Positions 24,501-35,846 of a stretch of 63,763 bases of DNA are shown piece by piece. The DNA lies in contig WELB01000003.1 in the NCBI GenBank assembly GCA_009602725.1, positions 1,014,784 to 1,078,546 on the forward strand, given 5' to 3'. Each line of letters opens with the position of its first letter. The first letter of the stretch is position 1. A model generated the notes under the pieces. The model saw only the letters and a program-made list of their open reading frames with translations. It ran no database searches and was not told the origin of the DNA. The DNA comes from Spirogloea muscicola. Its lineage: Eukaryota > Streptophyta > Zygnematophyceae > Spirogloeales > Spirogloeaceae. The translations under genes and the position numbers were made by a program.

Positions 24501-25672
24501 CGCAGGTTGAAGGTTACCTTCATCCTAGTTTAGCTTGAAGGAGCTGCTAATGAGTGTCACGATCTGTCCTGGCTTGCCTTTTGACTGCTCCAGCGGGAGG
24601 CGAAGAAGAAGGAGCTGGTGGAGTGCGAGGTCCAGCTGCACAGGCTGCATGTGCGGCTGCGGGTATGGATGCCGAATTCCTCGAGTGCTGTGCCTGGACC
24701 CAAACTCGCATTATTCTGTACCCTCATTTTGAGCCTTTCTTCGATCGCGCTCCACAGCACGACCCGCGCCTGGACGAAGACGAGTACGTGGCGCAGCCGC
24801 AGTTCAGCATGATGCCGCCGCCGCCGTTGCCACGGAAGCCCACGCTGGCCCGCAGCGACAGCGAGCACCTGGAGCGCATGAACGGCCACCTGCTCGGCAT
24901 GCGCAAGCGGACGCGGCGGCGCAACTTCCCGGGTGCTGGGAGGGGGGGCCGAAGGGTAAGCTGACCGATTGCCCTCGTACCAATAAGCAATAAGTAACCA
25001 GTAAGCATAACCCCTAACCAATAAGCATAATCAAGCGTAACTCCTAACCAATAGCATAACCCCAACTTCCAACCTGCAATGCACGTCGTTGTTATCGTGG
25101 CCGGGGTATGGGCGCTTATGTGGGTCATGACCTTATCAAAGACCTGACGGAGTCCTCAAGCGCGGCGCACGTCTCAGGTGGCGCCACTGGAGCCGCTAGA
25201 GCCGGTACTGCTCTTCACGCAGCCGCTCAATCTCAGCCTCCCGGAGGCAGCGCCGCTCGTGCCCTTCGTGGGCAGCACCCACCACAGCAGTGGCGCTGGC
25301 GCTGGTGGTGATCCCCTCCGGCGTACACCGCAGTGCCTGCGGGGCCGCTTCGGGCGCGGCGGTCGAGTCATCTTCGATCGCTGGGACGTCCTGTCACGCG
25401 CCGCGCTGCTGCCCTGCGACAACGGCCACAGCCACTTGGGTTCGTTGCTGATGCAGCCAGCGGCCACTGCTGCCACGCCGCGCGCCTCTCCCCCCCTCTC
25501 GGGTTGCGCCAGCTTCGAGTCCTTCCCTCAGATGCCGCCTCCCCACCAGTATGATGCTACTGCCGCCACCATCGCCAGCTGCTCTTCCCCAGTGCACGAC
25601 TTGGGAAAGAACGCGCTGTTGCTACAGCCTGGGCGGCCTCCAACTGGCTTCGAACAAAGACGTGAATCGTGA
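21558..25672 (+). CDS. EPL1: Enhancer of polycomb-like protein (NuA4/TIP60 subunit)
   Basis: Scaffold subunit of the NuA4 histone acetyltransferase that docks the catalytic MYST subunit. Twelve exons join in phase: 21558-21728, 22179-22308, 22485-22683, 22983-23106, 23279-23344, 23483-23521, 23661-23741, 24125-24172, 24336-24386, 24594-24662, 24758-24955, 25178-25672. The protein starts MSRLSFRPRPLDIHKRLPIV, the EPcA opening. It continues DIPIPYYEVVPSYERDY, an acidic block (VEYDLDDEDEDWLDQFNDE), FEWMLYKLELLDHR, AVTAAVYDYWKAK, NPFNVFRPRERVHRPHTRR, a coiled-coil (VRKKLEEAKILLLELQRRE) and a Pro-rich linker. The C-terminal block CLRGRFGRGGRVIFDRW is typical. All EPL signature segments are present in order. 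A TTTGTAAATA lies just after the stop. Confidence 0.95.
22001..22053. repeat. Telomere-like AACCCTAA stretch in EPL1 intron 1
   Basis: Imperfect units such as CCCCTAAACCCC, AAACCCTC and CTAACCCC follow one another, the opposite strand polarity to the telomere-like stretch at about 20404-20430. Interstitial telomere-like repeats on either side of the gap are notable. Confidence 0.6.
24970..25066. repeat. Degenerate AACCAATAAGCATAA tandem repeat
   Basis: Four to six imperfect units of AACCAATAAGCATAACCCCT lie in the last EPL1 intron. The ACCCCTAACC pieces resemble telomeric units but the repeat is distinct. Confidence 0.65.
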
Positions 25673-25673
25673 C

Positions 25674-26480
25674 TGCCATTCTTTGTAAATATTCTGGCTC
25701 GCCGCTGTCATGGGTACCAATACCATTGCTTCTTGTGTAGTCGTCATATGCCTGTGTTGTCCTGGCAAGTTGACTGACAGCAAGACCTGTTCTCCAAGCA
25801 ATGGGGTCTGCTGCCTTTGGCGCGTGCAAGAGAAAATCAATCCATTCCAGCATTCTTGAAAGGGCGCCTGCTTTTATCACTAGGAGTGCTAACAGATCAA
25901 TGACTGGCCTTCCTAGCCCAGTGGAAAACGGGCAGCTAAGAGAAGTTGGATACCAAATTCAGATTGACTATGCCTCATGAAGCATGTAATAGCGAGATCT
26001 GCACATAAAACTTACTGAAGCCAGAGCAGTAATCGATTAATTTACAGTATTTGGCTTCTTGAAGATGACAGGAGATGTGACTTCCTACACTCAAATGCGT
26101 ACACATAGTGATTGCAACAACGAAGGCGAAGAAGGTCTCCTGAGCAACGAGCAGCTCCTGCAGCACTTGCCCACTCAGTAGCCGGACATGCCATAAGGCG
26201 GCAGATTGCAGAAAGTTGCATCCATGCAGGATGCCATAACTGCAAAGTCCACCAAGCAGCTCAAGAGCAACTGCAGCATACGCTGAAGGCAAAGCAGCTG
26301 TTGCTGCTGCCAATGTCCAGGAGGAAGAGAGTCAAGTGACAGAGCAGTTTAAGAAAAGCACAGGCGGCATAATAGGGCAGTGGAGTGGAACCATGTGGGC
26401 TGCACTGCATATAAGATTTTACCTGGGAGTCTAGGAAGAGAGAACAGAGGATACATCTGTAAGCAAGTTCCATGATACCG
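25674..26480 (-). CDS. Possible small unrecognised gene between convergent EPL1 and SLC30A9 ends
   Basis: Two minus-strand blocks look protein-like. At about 26300-26110 there is AAVALELLGGLCSYGILHGC followed by LSGQVLQELLVAQETFFAF. At about 25880-25620 there is GALSRMLEWIDFLLHAPKAA followed by AWRTGLAVSQLARTTQAYDD. The second overlaps the 3' end of EPL1 on the other strand. Helical, hydrophobic composition is compatible with an ARM/HEAT-like fold, but I see no family motif and could not resolve exon joins or a start. It could be an alternative 3' extension of the SLC30A9 transcript or chance. Confidence 0.25.
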
Positions 26481-26509
26481 TAGATTGCATGGTTGACCTG
26501 TCCAGTATA

Positions 26510-29131
26510 TTAGCCAAGACCTACATAAACTCTCTCGTATGGAGGAGGGGCGCGGGGGTTGCTGGTCTCAATGTCCACGTGGAGGACCTCAGGCACGAGC
26601 CCTTTTATTTCTTTTTCCAGCCGATCCACTTCAGATCCAAGAGCAGTGACTACTTCCTCTCCTGAAGTTGCCACGTCATGTGGTGCTATCAGATCGCTCA
26701 GCCTACTTGGTAAGTCCTTGTGACAGCGACTGAGAGGATGAGAGGCAGTAGAGGTGAAAGCTTGCAAGCCCAGGGCGCAGATTTGCAACTCACCGTAATG
26801 GGCCATGACTTGATCAAGTTCTTCATCGCCTGACTTCGATACTGCGCTCCGCACCTGCAGATACTACGATGTGCCGCCATCAGATTGACATTGGAGCCAT
26901 CCTTCCGAGGGTCAGGCCAAAGATCCCAGACCCTTGTGTGAAGCTAACAGCATATGACATCTTAAAAGACTGACCTGGTTGTACAGCACGTCCTTGCCAA
27001 CACGCCGTAGATGTCGTTGCACTATGATGATGCCATTAAAATCTGCCATACACAGTCCAACATAGTACAACCATCAAAGAGTGGGACTATCAATTCAGGG
27101 CTGGTGCACAGCTTGCCAGCCGATGAGGCACTGCCTGCAAGAGTTTTAAAGTCGAGCACCTGCATTTACCTATCTCAGCCTTGAACCTATACGTCCCAGG
27201 ACCCATAACCTCGCTTTTGCAGTCCCAGACATTGTCAACAACCTGAAAACATTGCAGAATCACAGAGGCATTACTTTGACTGTGACATGTGGTGCATTGG
27301 CTACAGGTTCAGATGTCTTCAATGGAAAGATGGGCCACTAGCTGACACAGACACAAAGTACAAGTACCCCTGGCATGCAGACATCATGGAAGACCTACCG
27401 GATCCTTCCTCAAGAGCGCGATGATTTTCCGGATATCTGATGGCTCCATAGACTGGCCGAGCAGCGCACGGCGATTCCTTTGAATGAGGAAAGCAGCAAC
27501 CTGCCCAACCACAGGGGCGCAGGCAAAGTTAAGCAGCTTGTAAGTGCTGGAATCATGATGTCTAGGCTCTTCAGTAGACCGAGAAGACAAGGCAGCAGTG
27601 CCACTTGTCATTCATTTGCGTCTATCAGTGGACTCACTGCTCCCAGGAGGCCTCCAATGGCAATGGAGCCAACTCCATCCCAGACCGGGTTTCCAGTGAG
27701 TTCCACAGCCAAGAGGGATGCTGCTGCAATGACGCAACCTGTGACAGCGGCCCCATCCTGGCAAGCAAAGAGAAACAGCGCCGGGTAAGAGTCCACCTCT
27801 TCTTGAACAAAGATTTGCTCCTCATTTATGCAGTGTATCACACAGGTGAGCTTTGAAGCAGACTCTATGAGCCTTCACATTGGACGCCCAGCACTCCATG
27901 CCTCCTCGCGTTTCACACTTACATATGACATGGTAACAATGGACCTGGTGCATAGATCTTACCTCCATCATGACGGCCACTGCAGCAGGGTCACCACTTC
28001 GCCAGAGGTAATCTCGGAAGGTCATGCCCTCGGCCTTTGCGCCAGCCTGCACTGCTCTGAATGCCATTTGTAGAGATGCTCCTGCACAATCAATCTCGTG
28101 CAACAGGATAAGGGCCGCAGAAGCTGAAGAAGGTTGTCAAGACGGACATTGGTCCACACATTACAGTCATTGGCTGATTGTCGCATACCTTCCATAAGCA
28201 CTGAGCCTCCAAGAACCAAAGCTGCCATGTACATGTTCATAACTGGCTGCAAGAAGAGCAGCGCCTTAGGGACAACTTCCCAAAGAAAGAGATGCGCATT
28301 GCCGATCTGCAACTGAGTGGCTAGCCAACCTGCTGCATCATGTCGCTCTCAAGTACCAGCAAGATTGTAATGACAAGGGCAACGTCACTTGCACACACTA
28401 ACCTCTGGATTCCAAAGACTATGAAGCCCGTGCATGATGGTAACGCCTGAACCTAAGCAGAAGATGCCTGTTGCGGACACCAATGCCCAGATGAAGCGTT
28501 CCTTTGAATAGCCATACCTGTTGCAGGAAATCTTCTTCAGCAAGCAAGTAGGGCAACAGCTTGCTGGCCATAGCAGGAAACTTTGACGACGTTGTTGCTA
28601 GCTGTGTGCAAGACCAAGGGAGGGGAAAATCTTGGCACGCAGCTACAAAAAGGACAGCGTTTTGCTCGACTCTGCTCATCAGCTGTCAATCAGGAGCAAT
28701 ACTTTCTGGCAAGGTAAGTGTTCGAAGCACTGCCAGCCTTACGGATGCTCAAGGTCAGGAGCTCGATTGGAGCTGACAAGTCCGTACCACAGAAGAGACT
28801 GTGCAAGGTGAAGAGAAAAGCATTGATATCAACAATGGTCCTTGAACATCTTAGCAAGCCAGTGACTTCAAGGCTCGCATTGTATGCATTACTGGATGCA
28901 TTTATGACATACCTGATTGGCAACATCGGCAAGAGAGTGGACTGCCTCAGCAGCCATGACGCTGCTCTGTGTTGCCAACCAAACGCCCGCTTTCAAGCAG
29001 AAGACAAGGAAGTTGCACCAAAGGGCAACCACCACTGCACGCTGGCTGTAGGAGGACGCATGTGACACCAGGAGGTCAACAACATTACGGTGCGTGGACC
29101 CAATCTCATACAGTGGAAGACGGCCCAGCAT
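26510..29131 (-). CDS. SLC30A9: SLC30A9/ZNT9-type cation diffusion facilitator, N-terminus unresolved
   Basis: Membrane metal (Zn or other divalent cation) transporter of the CDF superfamily; family members of this branch act in mitochondria or the nucleus. Exons: one ending 28913 (start at or below 29131), 28798-28743, 28517-28403, 28246-28189, 28081-27963, 27757-27638, 27500-27399, 27242-27170, 27042-26975, 26854-26794, 26661-26510. TM1-2 reads SQRAVVVALWCNFLVFCLKA then SSVMAAEAVHSLADVANQ, with the HxxxD metal site. Then come DLEHPYGYSKERFIWALVSA, NMYMAALVLGGSVLMEG, GDPAAVAVMME and DGAAVTGCVIAAASLLAVEL ending PVWDGVGSIAIGGLL. The cytoplasmic tail with SDIRKIIALLRKDPV and VLHVDIETSNP ends at TAA 26510-26512. 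An earlier exon pair (29996-29764, starting MSAAAALRGLLRRRALLLRP, and about 29519-29456) could supply a transit peptide but is not joined with confidence. Confidence 0.88.
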
Positions 29132-29455
29132 TGCATCCGATTAAGCAGCTTCACAGCAGATTGTGCTGGAGATGACACCTGTGGTCCTTGGCAACCATGC
29201 GGTGAGGATGCCTCTCTGAGTGGCGAGTGTCAGCAGTCGAGCCTTTGACCACCGTGCTGTACGCTGCACTCGAGCTGAGAGGATATTCAAGGGTGCTTTG
29301 ATTCTCAGAACAACAGTGCTAGCCGCGCTCTCCTGGCTCTTCAAGATACAGATCTCTAAGAATGCCATTCCTCCCCCGCTCGAGTTGAAAGTCATCCTTG
29401 CACAACTCCCACTGCCATTCATTTCATAACTAATACCAGCATTGCGAAGCCTCAC

Positions 29456-29996
29456 CTCGTGCCATTGGTACGATGCCAGCCCCCCGAAGCCCGTGCACCA
29501 TAGTTATTGGGGCCCTGGTGTGCTGTGAAGGCGAGCTTGCGGCACTTCTCAGGAGACATAACGAGTCAAGAAAGTTCCTCTCAATCGACTTCCGTGGATC
29601 CGTCAGTGTGTGACTCTGCCGGTTGTCCGCGTTGCCTGCTTCGTGGACCACCGCTTCCACGGGGCTGCTTGAGGCCTCGATTGCTGCAGCACGCCGATTC
29701 GGTGCACCATGACAGGAGCCTGACAAGGTGGAGACGCCGATGTCGTGCTCGCGCCTCCACCACCTGTCTCTCCACTCTTGCAAGCTTGAGCTGACGATGG
29801 AGCCTGCAGCTCGGTGCCCCTGGCCAGAGGCCGCCTTGCGGAGCTCCTCGCAGTGCGAGGACCGCCGTTGCCAGTGGAGGAGGCGATCGGCCTCGGAGCC
29901 GCGCCTGCAGCCGCTGGCGTCGAGCAGGCCAAGGGCTGGCCGCAAGAGGAGAGCGCGCCGCCGCAGCAGGCCGCGCAAGGCCGCCGCCGCGGACAT
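29456..29996 (-). CDS. Candidate 5' exons of the SLC30A9-type gene (transit-peptide-like)
   Basis: A minus-strand ATG at 29996 opens an Arg/Ala/Leu-rich stretch (MSAAAALRGLLRRRALLLRP) like a mitochondrial presequence. It ends at a GTGGTG donor after 29764 in phase 2. A second exon, about 29519-29456 (APITMVHGLRGAGIVPMAR), fits that phase and ends at GTGAGG. The next link to the TM1 exon near 29045 was not found. The region is GC-rich, and the opposite strand is also open, so this remains tentative. Confidence 0.35.
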
Positions 29997-30715
29997 GGCC
30001 CCTCTGCGGAGCGGCAGCCTCACTGCAGCTCCGTGCGCGGCGAGTGGCAACGGCGGCGGCCGCCTTGGCGCGGCCCCGCGCCAATGCGGCCCTTGAAGGC
30101 GCCCGGGGCCGCCGCGCGCCTTGGCCCCGGGGGCCGTGGCACAGCTGCGCGCCGCCAGCTTCGGCGGTCGCGCCCTCGGGGCTCTGCGGCTGACCAGCCG
30201 GTGGCCGCGGCACCGGGCGTCTGGCGTCTGGCCGCCTGTGGCCGTCGGCGTCGCTCGGAGTCATCGCGCTGGTGCCGCCCTCCGCTGGAGCAGCTGAGGA
30301 GGCCGCACGCGGCCTCCATGTCCTCCCCAGCCACTGCGCACGTCCTGCCTGAGTGACTGAGTGCTCATGAAGGTCCGCCTTGGCACTAAGTGATGCTTCA
30401 TCTGTGCTAGTCAAATTGAAATCCATGGTACTGGGATCAGCTGTCTGCAAGGTAGCAAGGGAATCTCGAAGGCCGGAATCATTAGCAGCCTCTCGTCACG
30501 TATAATCTGCTTGCTATTCTCGAGACTTTGATTTGGATAGTTGTTATGCGCTTGCCGACCCTTCATCCCTAGCCACTGTGCGTAATTCTCATGAGGAGGT
30601 CGCACTCCATCGCGAGCTGGCTGGGGACTTCAAGTTGCTGTGACGCACTTAGACTTGTAGGTGCCCTTGAGGCTGATAATGTCATGTGAAGACACTGGGT
30701 ACTCCGGTCTTTCAG

Positions 30716-33610
30716 ATTGCTGTGGAGGGCTGCGCCCATGGCGACTTGGACAACATATACGCCACACTACAGCATTTGGAGCAAGTCGAGAGCATCAAGG
30801 TTGACCTCCTCGTCTGCTGTGGAGACTTTCAGGTGACGATTGCCCCCCTATGGTCCCTTAACTGACTAACTGCTCCAAACACGTCACTATCAAAGCCAGA
30901 CCCCACATTGCGTGATTGGCAAAGTTTCCGCAGTACTTGCGCTCATCAATCAAGAGGCTGCATGGGGAGCTTCTCTTGTCAAGCCGAGTCAGACTCTGAC
31001 TAATTTGGCCGCCACTGTGCTGACTGTATGCTTCAGGCTGTTCGTAACGAGCATGACCTAGAGACAATGGCGTGTCCCGCAAAGTATCGAACGATGAACA
31101 CATTCTGGAAGTACTACTCAGGAGAAGCAGTAGCCCCTATTCTGACCATCTTCATTGGCGGCAATCACGAGGCTCAGAACCACCTCTGGGAGCTGTGAGC
31201 AGACTGGCCCTTGACCAAGGTCAGCCCCATGTCGGATGCTGTGCCATTAGTCCTTTACGCTATTTATGTGTTTTCCAGGGCCTGTCTTCTGCCGCAGCAT
31301 ATCATAAACAGGAGACAAGCCCTGATAAGACATCCTGAACTTTCCCCAAGAGAGTGGAAATAACATCACTCTTCTTGGCACTGGCCGCTGTGAAGGAGAG
31401 GCAGCACATGATATCTCGAAGAATCATTACCACACGCATGTAGAGAGGTCTCTTACTCAGATGGTGAATGAGGGAGATATAGCCCTACTCACATTTCCGT
31501 TGAGTGTTGTTGTAAGGAATCCGTCTCATTACACGCTCATTGTTGCAGTTTCTATGGGGGTTGGGTGGCTCCCAACATATATTATCTGGGTGCTGCTGGA
31601 GTTGTCAAATCTGGTGGCATTCGCATTGGTGGGCTGTCAGGAATATACAAACCACAAGATTATCACCAAGGTGCGCCCCCTTCTCCCACTAATACCACGA
31701 GGCTCAAGATGGGGTGCATACAATTGTTGACTGCTCACAGGTTGCTGGGTTGGCATGTATGCACCAGCCAGCCTCTCACCTTCTTGATGTATGTGCATCT
31801 CCAAGCACAGGGCACCATGAGCGTCCACCTTATGACTATCAGAGCATGAGGAGCAGCTACCACATACGATCCTTTGATGTTGGCAAGCTGAAGCTTCTGA
31901 AGGAACCCATTGACATCTTTGTATCCCACGACTGGCCCAACGGCATATGGGAGCATGGGAATGTGCAAGAGCTTGTCCGGCGCAAGCCCTTCTTCAAAAG
32001 CGACGTATGTGACACTTTTGTGAGCATGTTAGCAAAGGCAGTGACAGCACGGCCTTCCTAAATATGTCACAAGGATCCACTTCAGTCAGATAAGCCTCTT
32101 CCACAGAAAGCCTTACTATACCACAAACATAAAAATCTGGTATACGTACATTTTTGAGACGCAGATTGACTCTGGACGCTTGGGGAGCCAGCCAAGCAGC
32201 GGATTGCTGCATCATCTACAGCCCTCCTACTGGTTCTCAGCGCACCTCCACGTCAAGTTTGCGGCCGCTGTGAAACATCCATCGGGTCAGTTGACCAAGT
32301 TCTTGGCACTGGACAAGTGCCTGCCCAATCGCAACTTCCTGCAGGCAAGTAATCTCATTGTGTCCGTCATTCTTCATCTCAGCACCTTAGGCAAGCACCA
32401 GTCTTGGACAACTTTTTCTCCTATCAGCTTTGTCCAAGAAAGGCTGGTTGATAGGCTGATAACAAAGCCCACTGTGCAGGTGGTGGACTTCTCGCAAGCA
32501 CAGGGTCCCCTTGAGCTGCACTATGATGAGGAGTGGCTTGCTGTTACTAAGGCTTGTCATCCTTTTCTGCCTTTGTCAAGGGCCCGATACCAGCAACCTC
32601 AGTGCGTGCAGTCAACCAACCCTGCCGTGGCTTAATTGACAGAGGCCTTCACAGCAGCTCAGCATATCACAATCTGGAACGCAGTTGGTTGCGCAGCGCA
32701 CTCTTGCCCATGACTGGTTTATGCTCTGCTCTTACTCCTCTCTCGTGTCGACCTTGGCAGCGTTCCAGATCTGGCCTCTCATAGGGCTTGGGTTCAGGAG
32801 AGAATAGCGAATGTAGGATCAGCAATTCCACGCAACTTCACACGGACGGCTCCAGCTTATAGGCCTCAGGAGTCATTGATTATATCTAGCGACAGAGTCA
32901 TCTCAGCCAATGGTGCAATACCTGTCTCACCTTTAATATCTGTTCCGAGTATTGGAAAAAAATCAGCTGTATCCAAAAGCAACCAAGCAAATACAGAGAC
33001 TCAGTTGATTCTACCGGGGCACCATATTATTTCCTCATTGCGTGAAGTCCACTGCCAACAGGCAGGTTGTCTTACCTCTTCCTGTATGTCATCTGTGCAG
33101 GCCATGTAAGGAACCCTCAAATGCTAGACTTCCTGGAGCTGCTAGGGTTGCCGTACATTTTCAATGGAGATTCTCAGTCCGCATCACAACAATCAGGTGA
33201 CTGCATACTGTCTGCAACTAGTCTAGTATCTGAGCTTGCACCAGCCAATGTGGAGTGTGCCACTGGAAGTCAATGTGCGGCTTGTTTTAGGCTACTCAAG
33301 CGATGATGGTCACAGCCAATGTGGAGTGTGCCACTGGAAGTCAATGTGCGGCTTGTTTTAGGCTACTCAAGCGATGATGGTCACAAGGGCGTAGGTTTCC
33401 TTGATGACCATCTGCTTAGATAGTAAAGCTCAATCATGTGACTTGCTTTGGGCTTTCAGGGGTGTTGTTAGCAATGTGCTGCTGCCAGTACTGATGATTG
33501 GGACAAGGGCCCTCCCTGCAATTGTCCTGGTAGTCATCCATGCAGGAAGTGAAGGTCATATGAATCCCGAAGAGATCGAGCTGCCAGAGGAAGACGAGAG
33601 TGCAGATTAA
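30716..33610 (+). CDS. DBR1: Lariat debranching enzyme
   Basis: Metallophosphoesterase that hydrolyses the 2'-5' bond of intron lariats in the nucleus. Exons: 30716-30832, 31037-31194, 31549-31670, 31811-32004, 32165-32344, one from 32480, one from about 32770, one ending 33196, and 33546-33610. All MPE motifs are readable: [39 protein letters not shown] and [11 protein letters not shown]. The lariat-recognition region [19 protein letters not shown] is present. The C-terminus [14 protein letters not shown], then [17 protein letters not shown], then [17 protein letters not shown] is the DBR1 CTD. The exon ending 32344 uses a GC donor (CAG then GCAAGT). The initiator exon is missing: ATGAAG at 30367-30372 before a weak GTCCGC donor would give MK joined to [10 protein letters not shown]. 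Exon borders between 32560 and 33108 are approximate. Confidence 0.92.
33242..33383. repeat. Perfect 71-bp tandem duplication in a DBR1 intron
   Basis: The 71 bases from 33242 (CAGCCAATGTGGAGTGTGCC) are repeated at once from 33313 with no difference seen. It lies in the intron between the penultimate and last DBR1 exons. The lack of divergence suggests a recent duplication or an assembly overlap error. Confidence 0.9.
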
Positions 33611-35846
33611 AAAGGTGGTGGCCCTGATGATTACAAGCTGATTGGGCTCTGCAAGAGTCTGCCTTCACAATCCAATCTATTGCCTGTTGCAACGGAGATG
33701 AAGGGCATCATAGCCAGAAACAGTCACGATCTTTACGTACATTGCTCGTAGCCATCCCGTCTTTGATGGTTGACTTTAGTACACCATTGTATTGGTGCTC
33801 CCAGTGCCTTACAAGAATAGCAATTGGCAGGCTTGTAGATCATAAAGACACGTTGCACCAGTTGCAGATAGGTATGTACCAGTATTTTCACTGTATGCCA
33901 CCAAGGAGATGGAGTACAATCTTGTAGCCCATACAGGTGCTCCTAACAGGATCAGCTGCTACTCCCTCACGATTACGCCGCCTGCCATGATACAAAGACT
34001 TGGCCTTGCTACGGCCAATCCAGCCTTGCTTGCCATGCATCTCCCTGCAGCAAAACACATGACCTGAAAATGCACCACACTGATAGAGTGGTGCCCACCC
34101 ATCTAGCCCTGGCTGTGCTATCCAGACTGCCCTTAATTGAACATGGCAATCTCGTCTGAGATGCCATGGCCATACCAGTTTTGCTGGCCATGCATGCTCC
34201 CCACATACTGCCGCCAGCAGCCCGTCAGAGGGAGTAACAGTATTAGGCTTTCTCCGGGACCTGCACTGTTGTGGCCGGCAGGAGCGTAAATGCCATTGTC
34301 ATCACCGTTCTGACATCTTAGCTTCATGTTGAGGCAGTTTCTTTTAAGCTGTGGTGATACTGTTCGTGGCAGTCGCATGCCGATACTTGCATTCGAAAGT
34401 CAGGGCACCAATGAGCTCCATCAACCACAAATAAACAGCAGGGAAGGAGGAGTTACATTGGCATTTTCTGCACGGCTGCAGGGCTACTTAGGGATACTGA
34501 CAGCAGCTTGGAATGTTTGACAAGTCAGTGAGTGTGCAATGTGAGTATGGGCAGAGACATGTGCGAATATTTGCGGTGTCTCTCACATGGCCTGGAGAGG
34601 CTGAGCACAGATCTTGGTATTTACAGGACTTCTGACCAAAGTGAACTAGGCGTATGAATTAAGCTTCAAATTTACCAAGTGCCACTGTACTTGCTGCAGA
34701 ATTGAAATTGCTGCCTTGACGTCTAATAAAGCTGGTGAATTGAATGTTCCGTGCAATGTCGGTGTCTATCACACCTGTGCTCCCACTTCCAGGCAAAGCA
34801 CTGTACTCAAAGCAAGCAATTTGTATACACAATGCTGTCATCATATTGTATTAGAACCCTGTCTTGCATCATCCAGCAAGTCAGCAATGTTAGCCACATT
34901 ATCCTGATCGGTGCAACTTCGAGTAGAGGCTTCTGGCAGCTTCTACTGGCTGTCAGTGGACAGCTTTAGAAGTCGTCTTCCGTTCATATGTTCAGGTCCA
35001 GATGGCAAACACAATGTGGGGTCTGAGTGAAACAGCCCTGATCCGCTATCTTGGGCCTATGCTGACAAGGACAGCCAGGGCCTTCCCCCTTGATAGCCCT
35101 CCACTCTACCCGCGCAGTGCAAGCAGCAACTTTCCTCATAGTACCACAGAGCATGTGGCCCGCTGGTGATTAACAAGCTTGCATAATCCGTCTGATTAGT
35201 CAACCTAAGTTCCGTCAGCAAGCTTCTCAAGGCATGATCAGGTTATTATCACCGGCGGTTATTCATCACTACAGATTGATATTGATGCACTTGCTACTGC
35301 TTTCAGTAAGGTGTTTCCAAGCTGTTGAGTCTTGACCATATCTTAATCACCTCTCATAATTGACAGTACCTCGACTTGCCTAAGAGGCATTCTTTAGCAA
35401 TATCATTGATGTGTAAAGCAGTTGGACAGGGCCTTCTGTCAAAGCCGTCAGCCTTCACATTCACTGTCTATGGCAGCAGCAAAGGTTACATCATCAAGCT
35501 GTCTTTCTACTTGACGAAGCTGACCTGAATATTTGGCCAACGTCACATCCAAAAACGACTCAGACCAGTCTACTACTTTGGCATGTCGGACGACTTGCCT
35601 TCTTATCCTCGCAGGAAAATCAAATATCTGATGAAAGTCTCGAGCTTGTGAAGGCATTGCACTGCCGTCACTGCGCATCTACCGTAGCCACTGCATTACC
35701 GAGAAACTGATTCATTCCTGCTCGATCCAGGCTCACAGTGTAAGCAAATGTAGGCTCTCTGTGAAAAGTCCTGCGAGCTAGCGAGACAAAGGGCGAACAG
35801 TGCTGCCTTTATCATCAAGTACAAGGCCTTGTGCTTATCTGCCCTG
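33611..35846. other. Intergenic stretch between convergent DBR1 and LRR gene ends
   Basis: Two minus-strand open stretches look slightly protein-like: about 34378-34133 (with RCQNGDDNGIYAPAGHNSAG) and about 35678-35448 (with RDFHQIFDFPARIRRQVVRH and YSGQLRQVERQLDDVTF). Either could be a 3' exon of the LRR/Cys-rich gene if its stop at 35847 is bypassed by splicing, or a separate gene. No family is recognised. Confidence 0.35.

Noticed and set aside
30020-30356. GC-rich open frames on both strands between SLC30A9 and DBR1
   Set aside because: Low-complexity Arg/Ala/Pro sequence with no homology pattern; probably promoter DNA.
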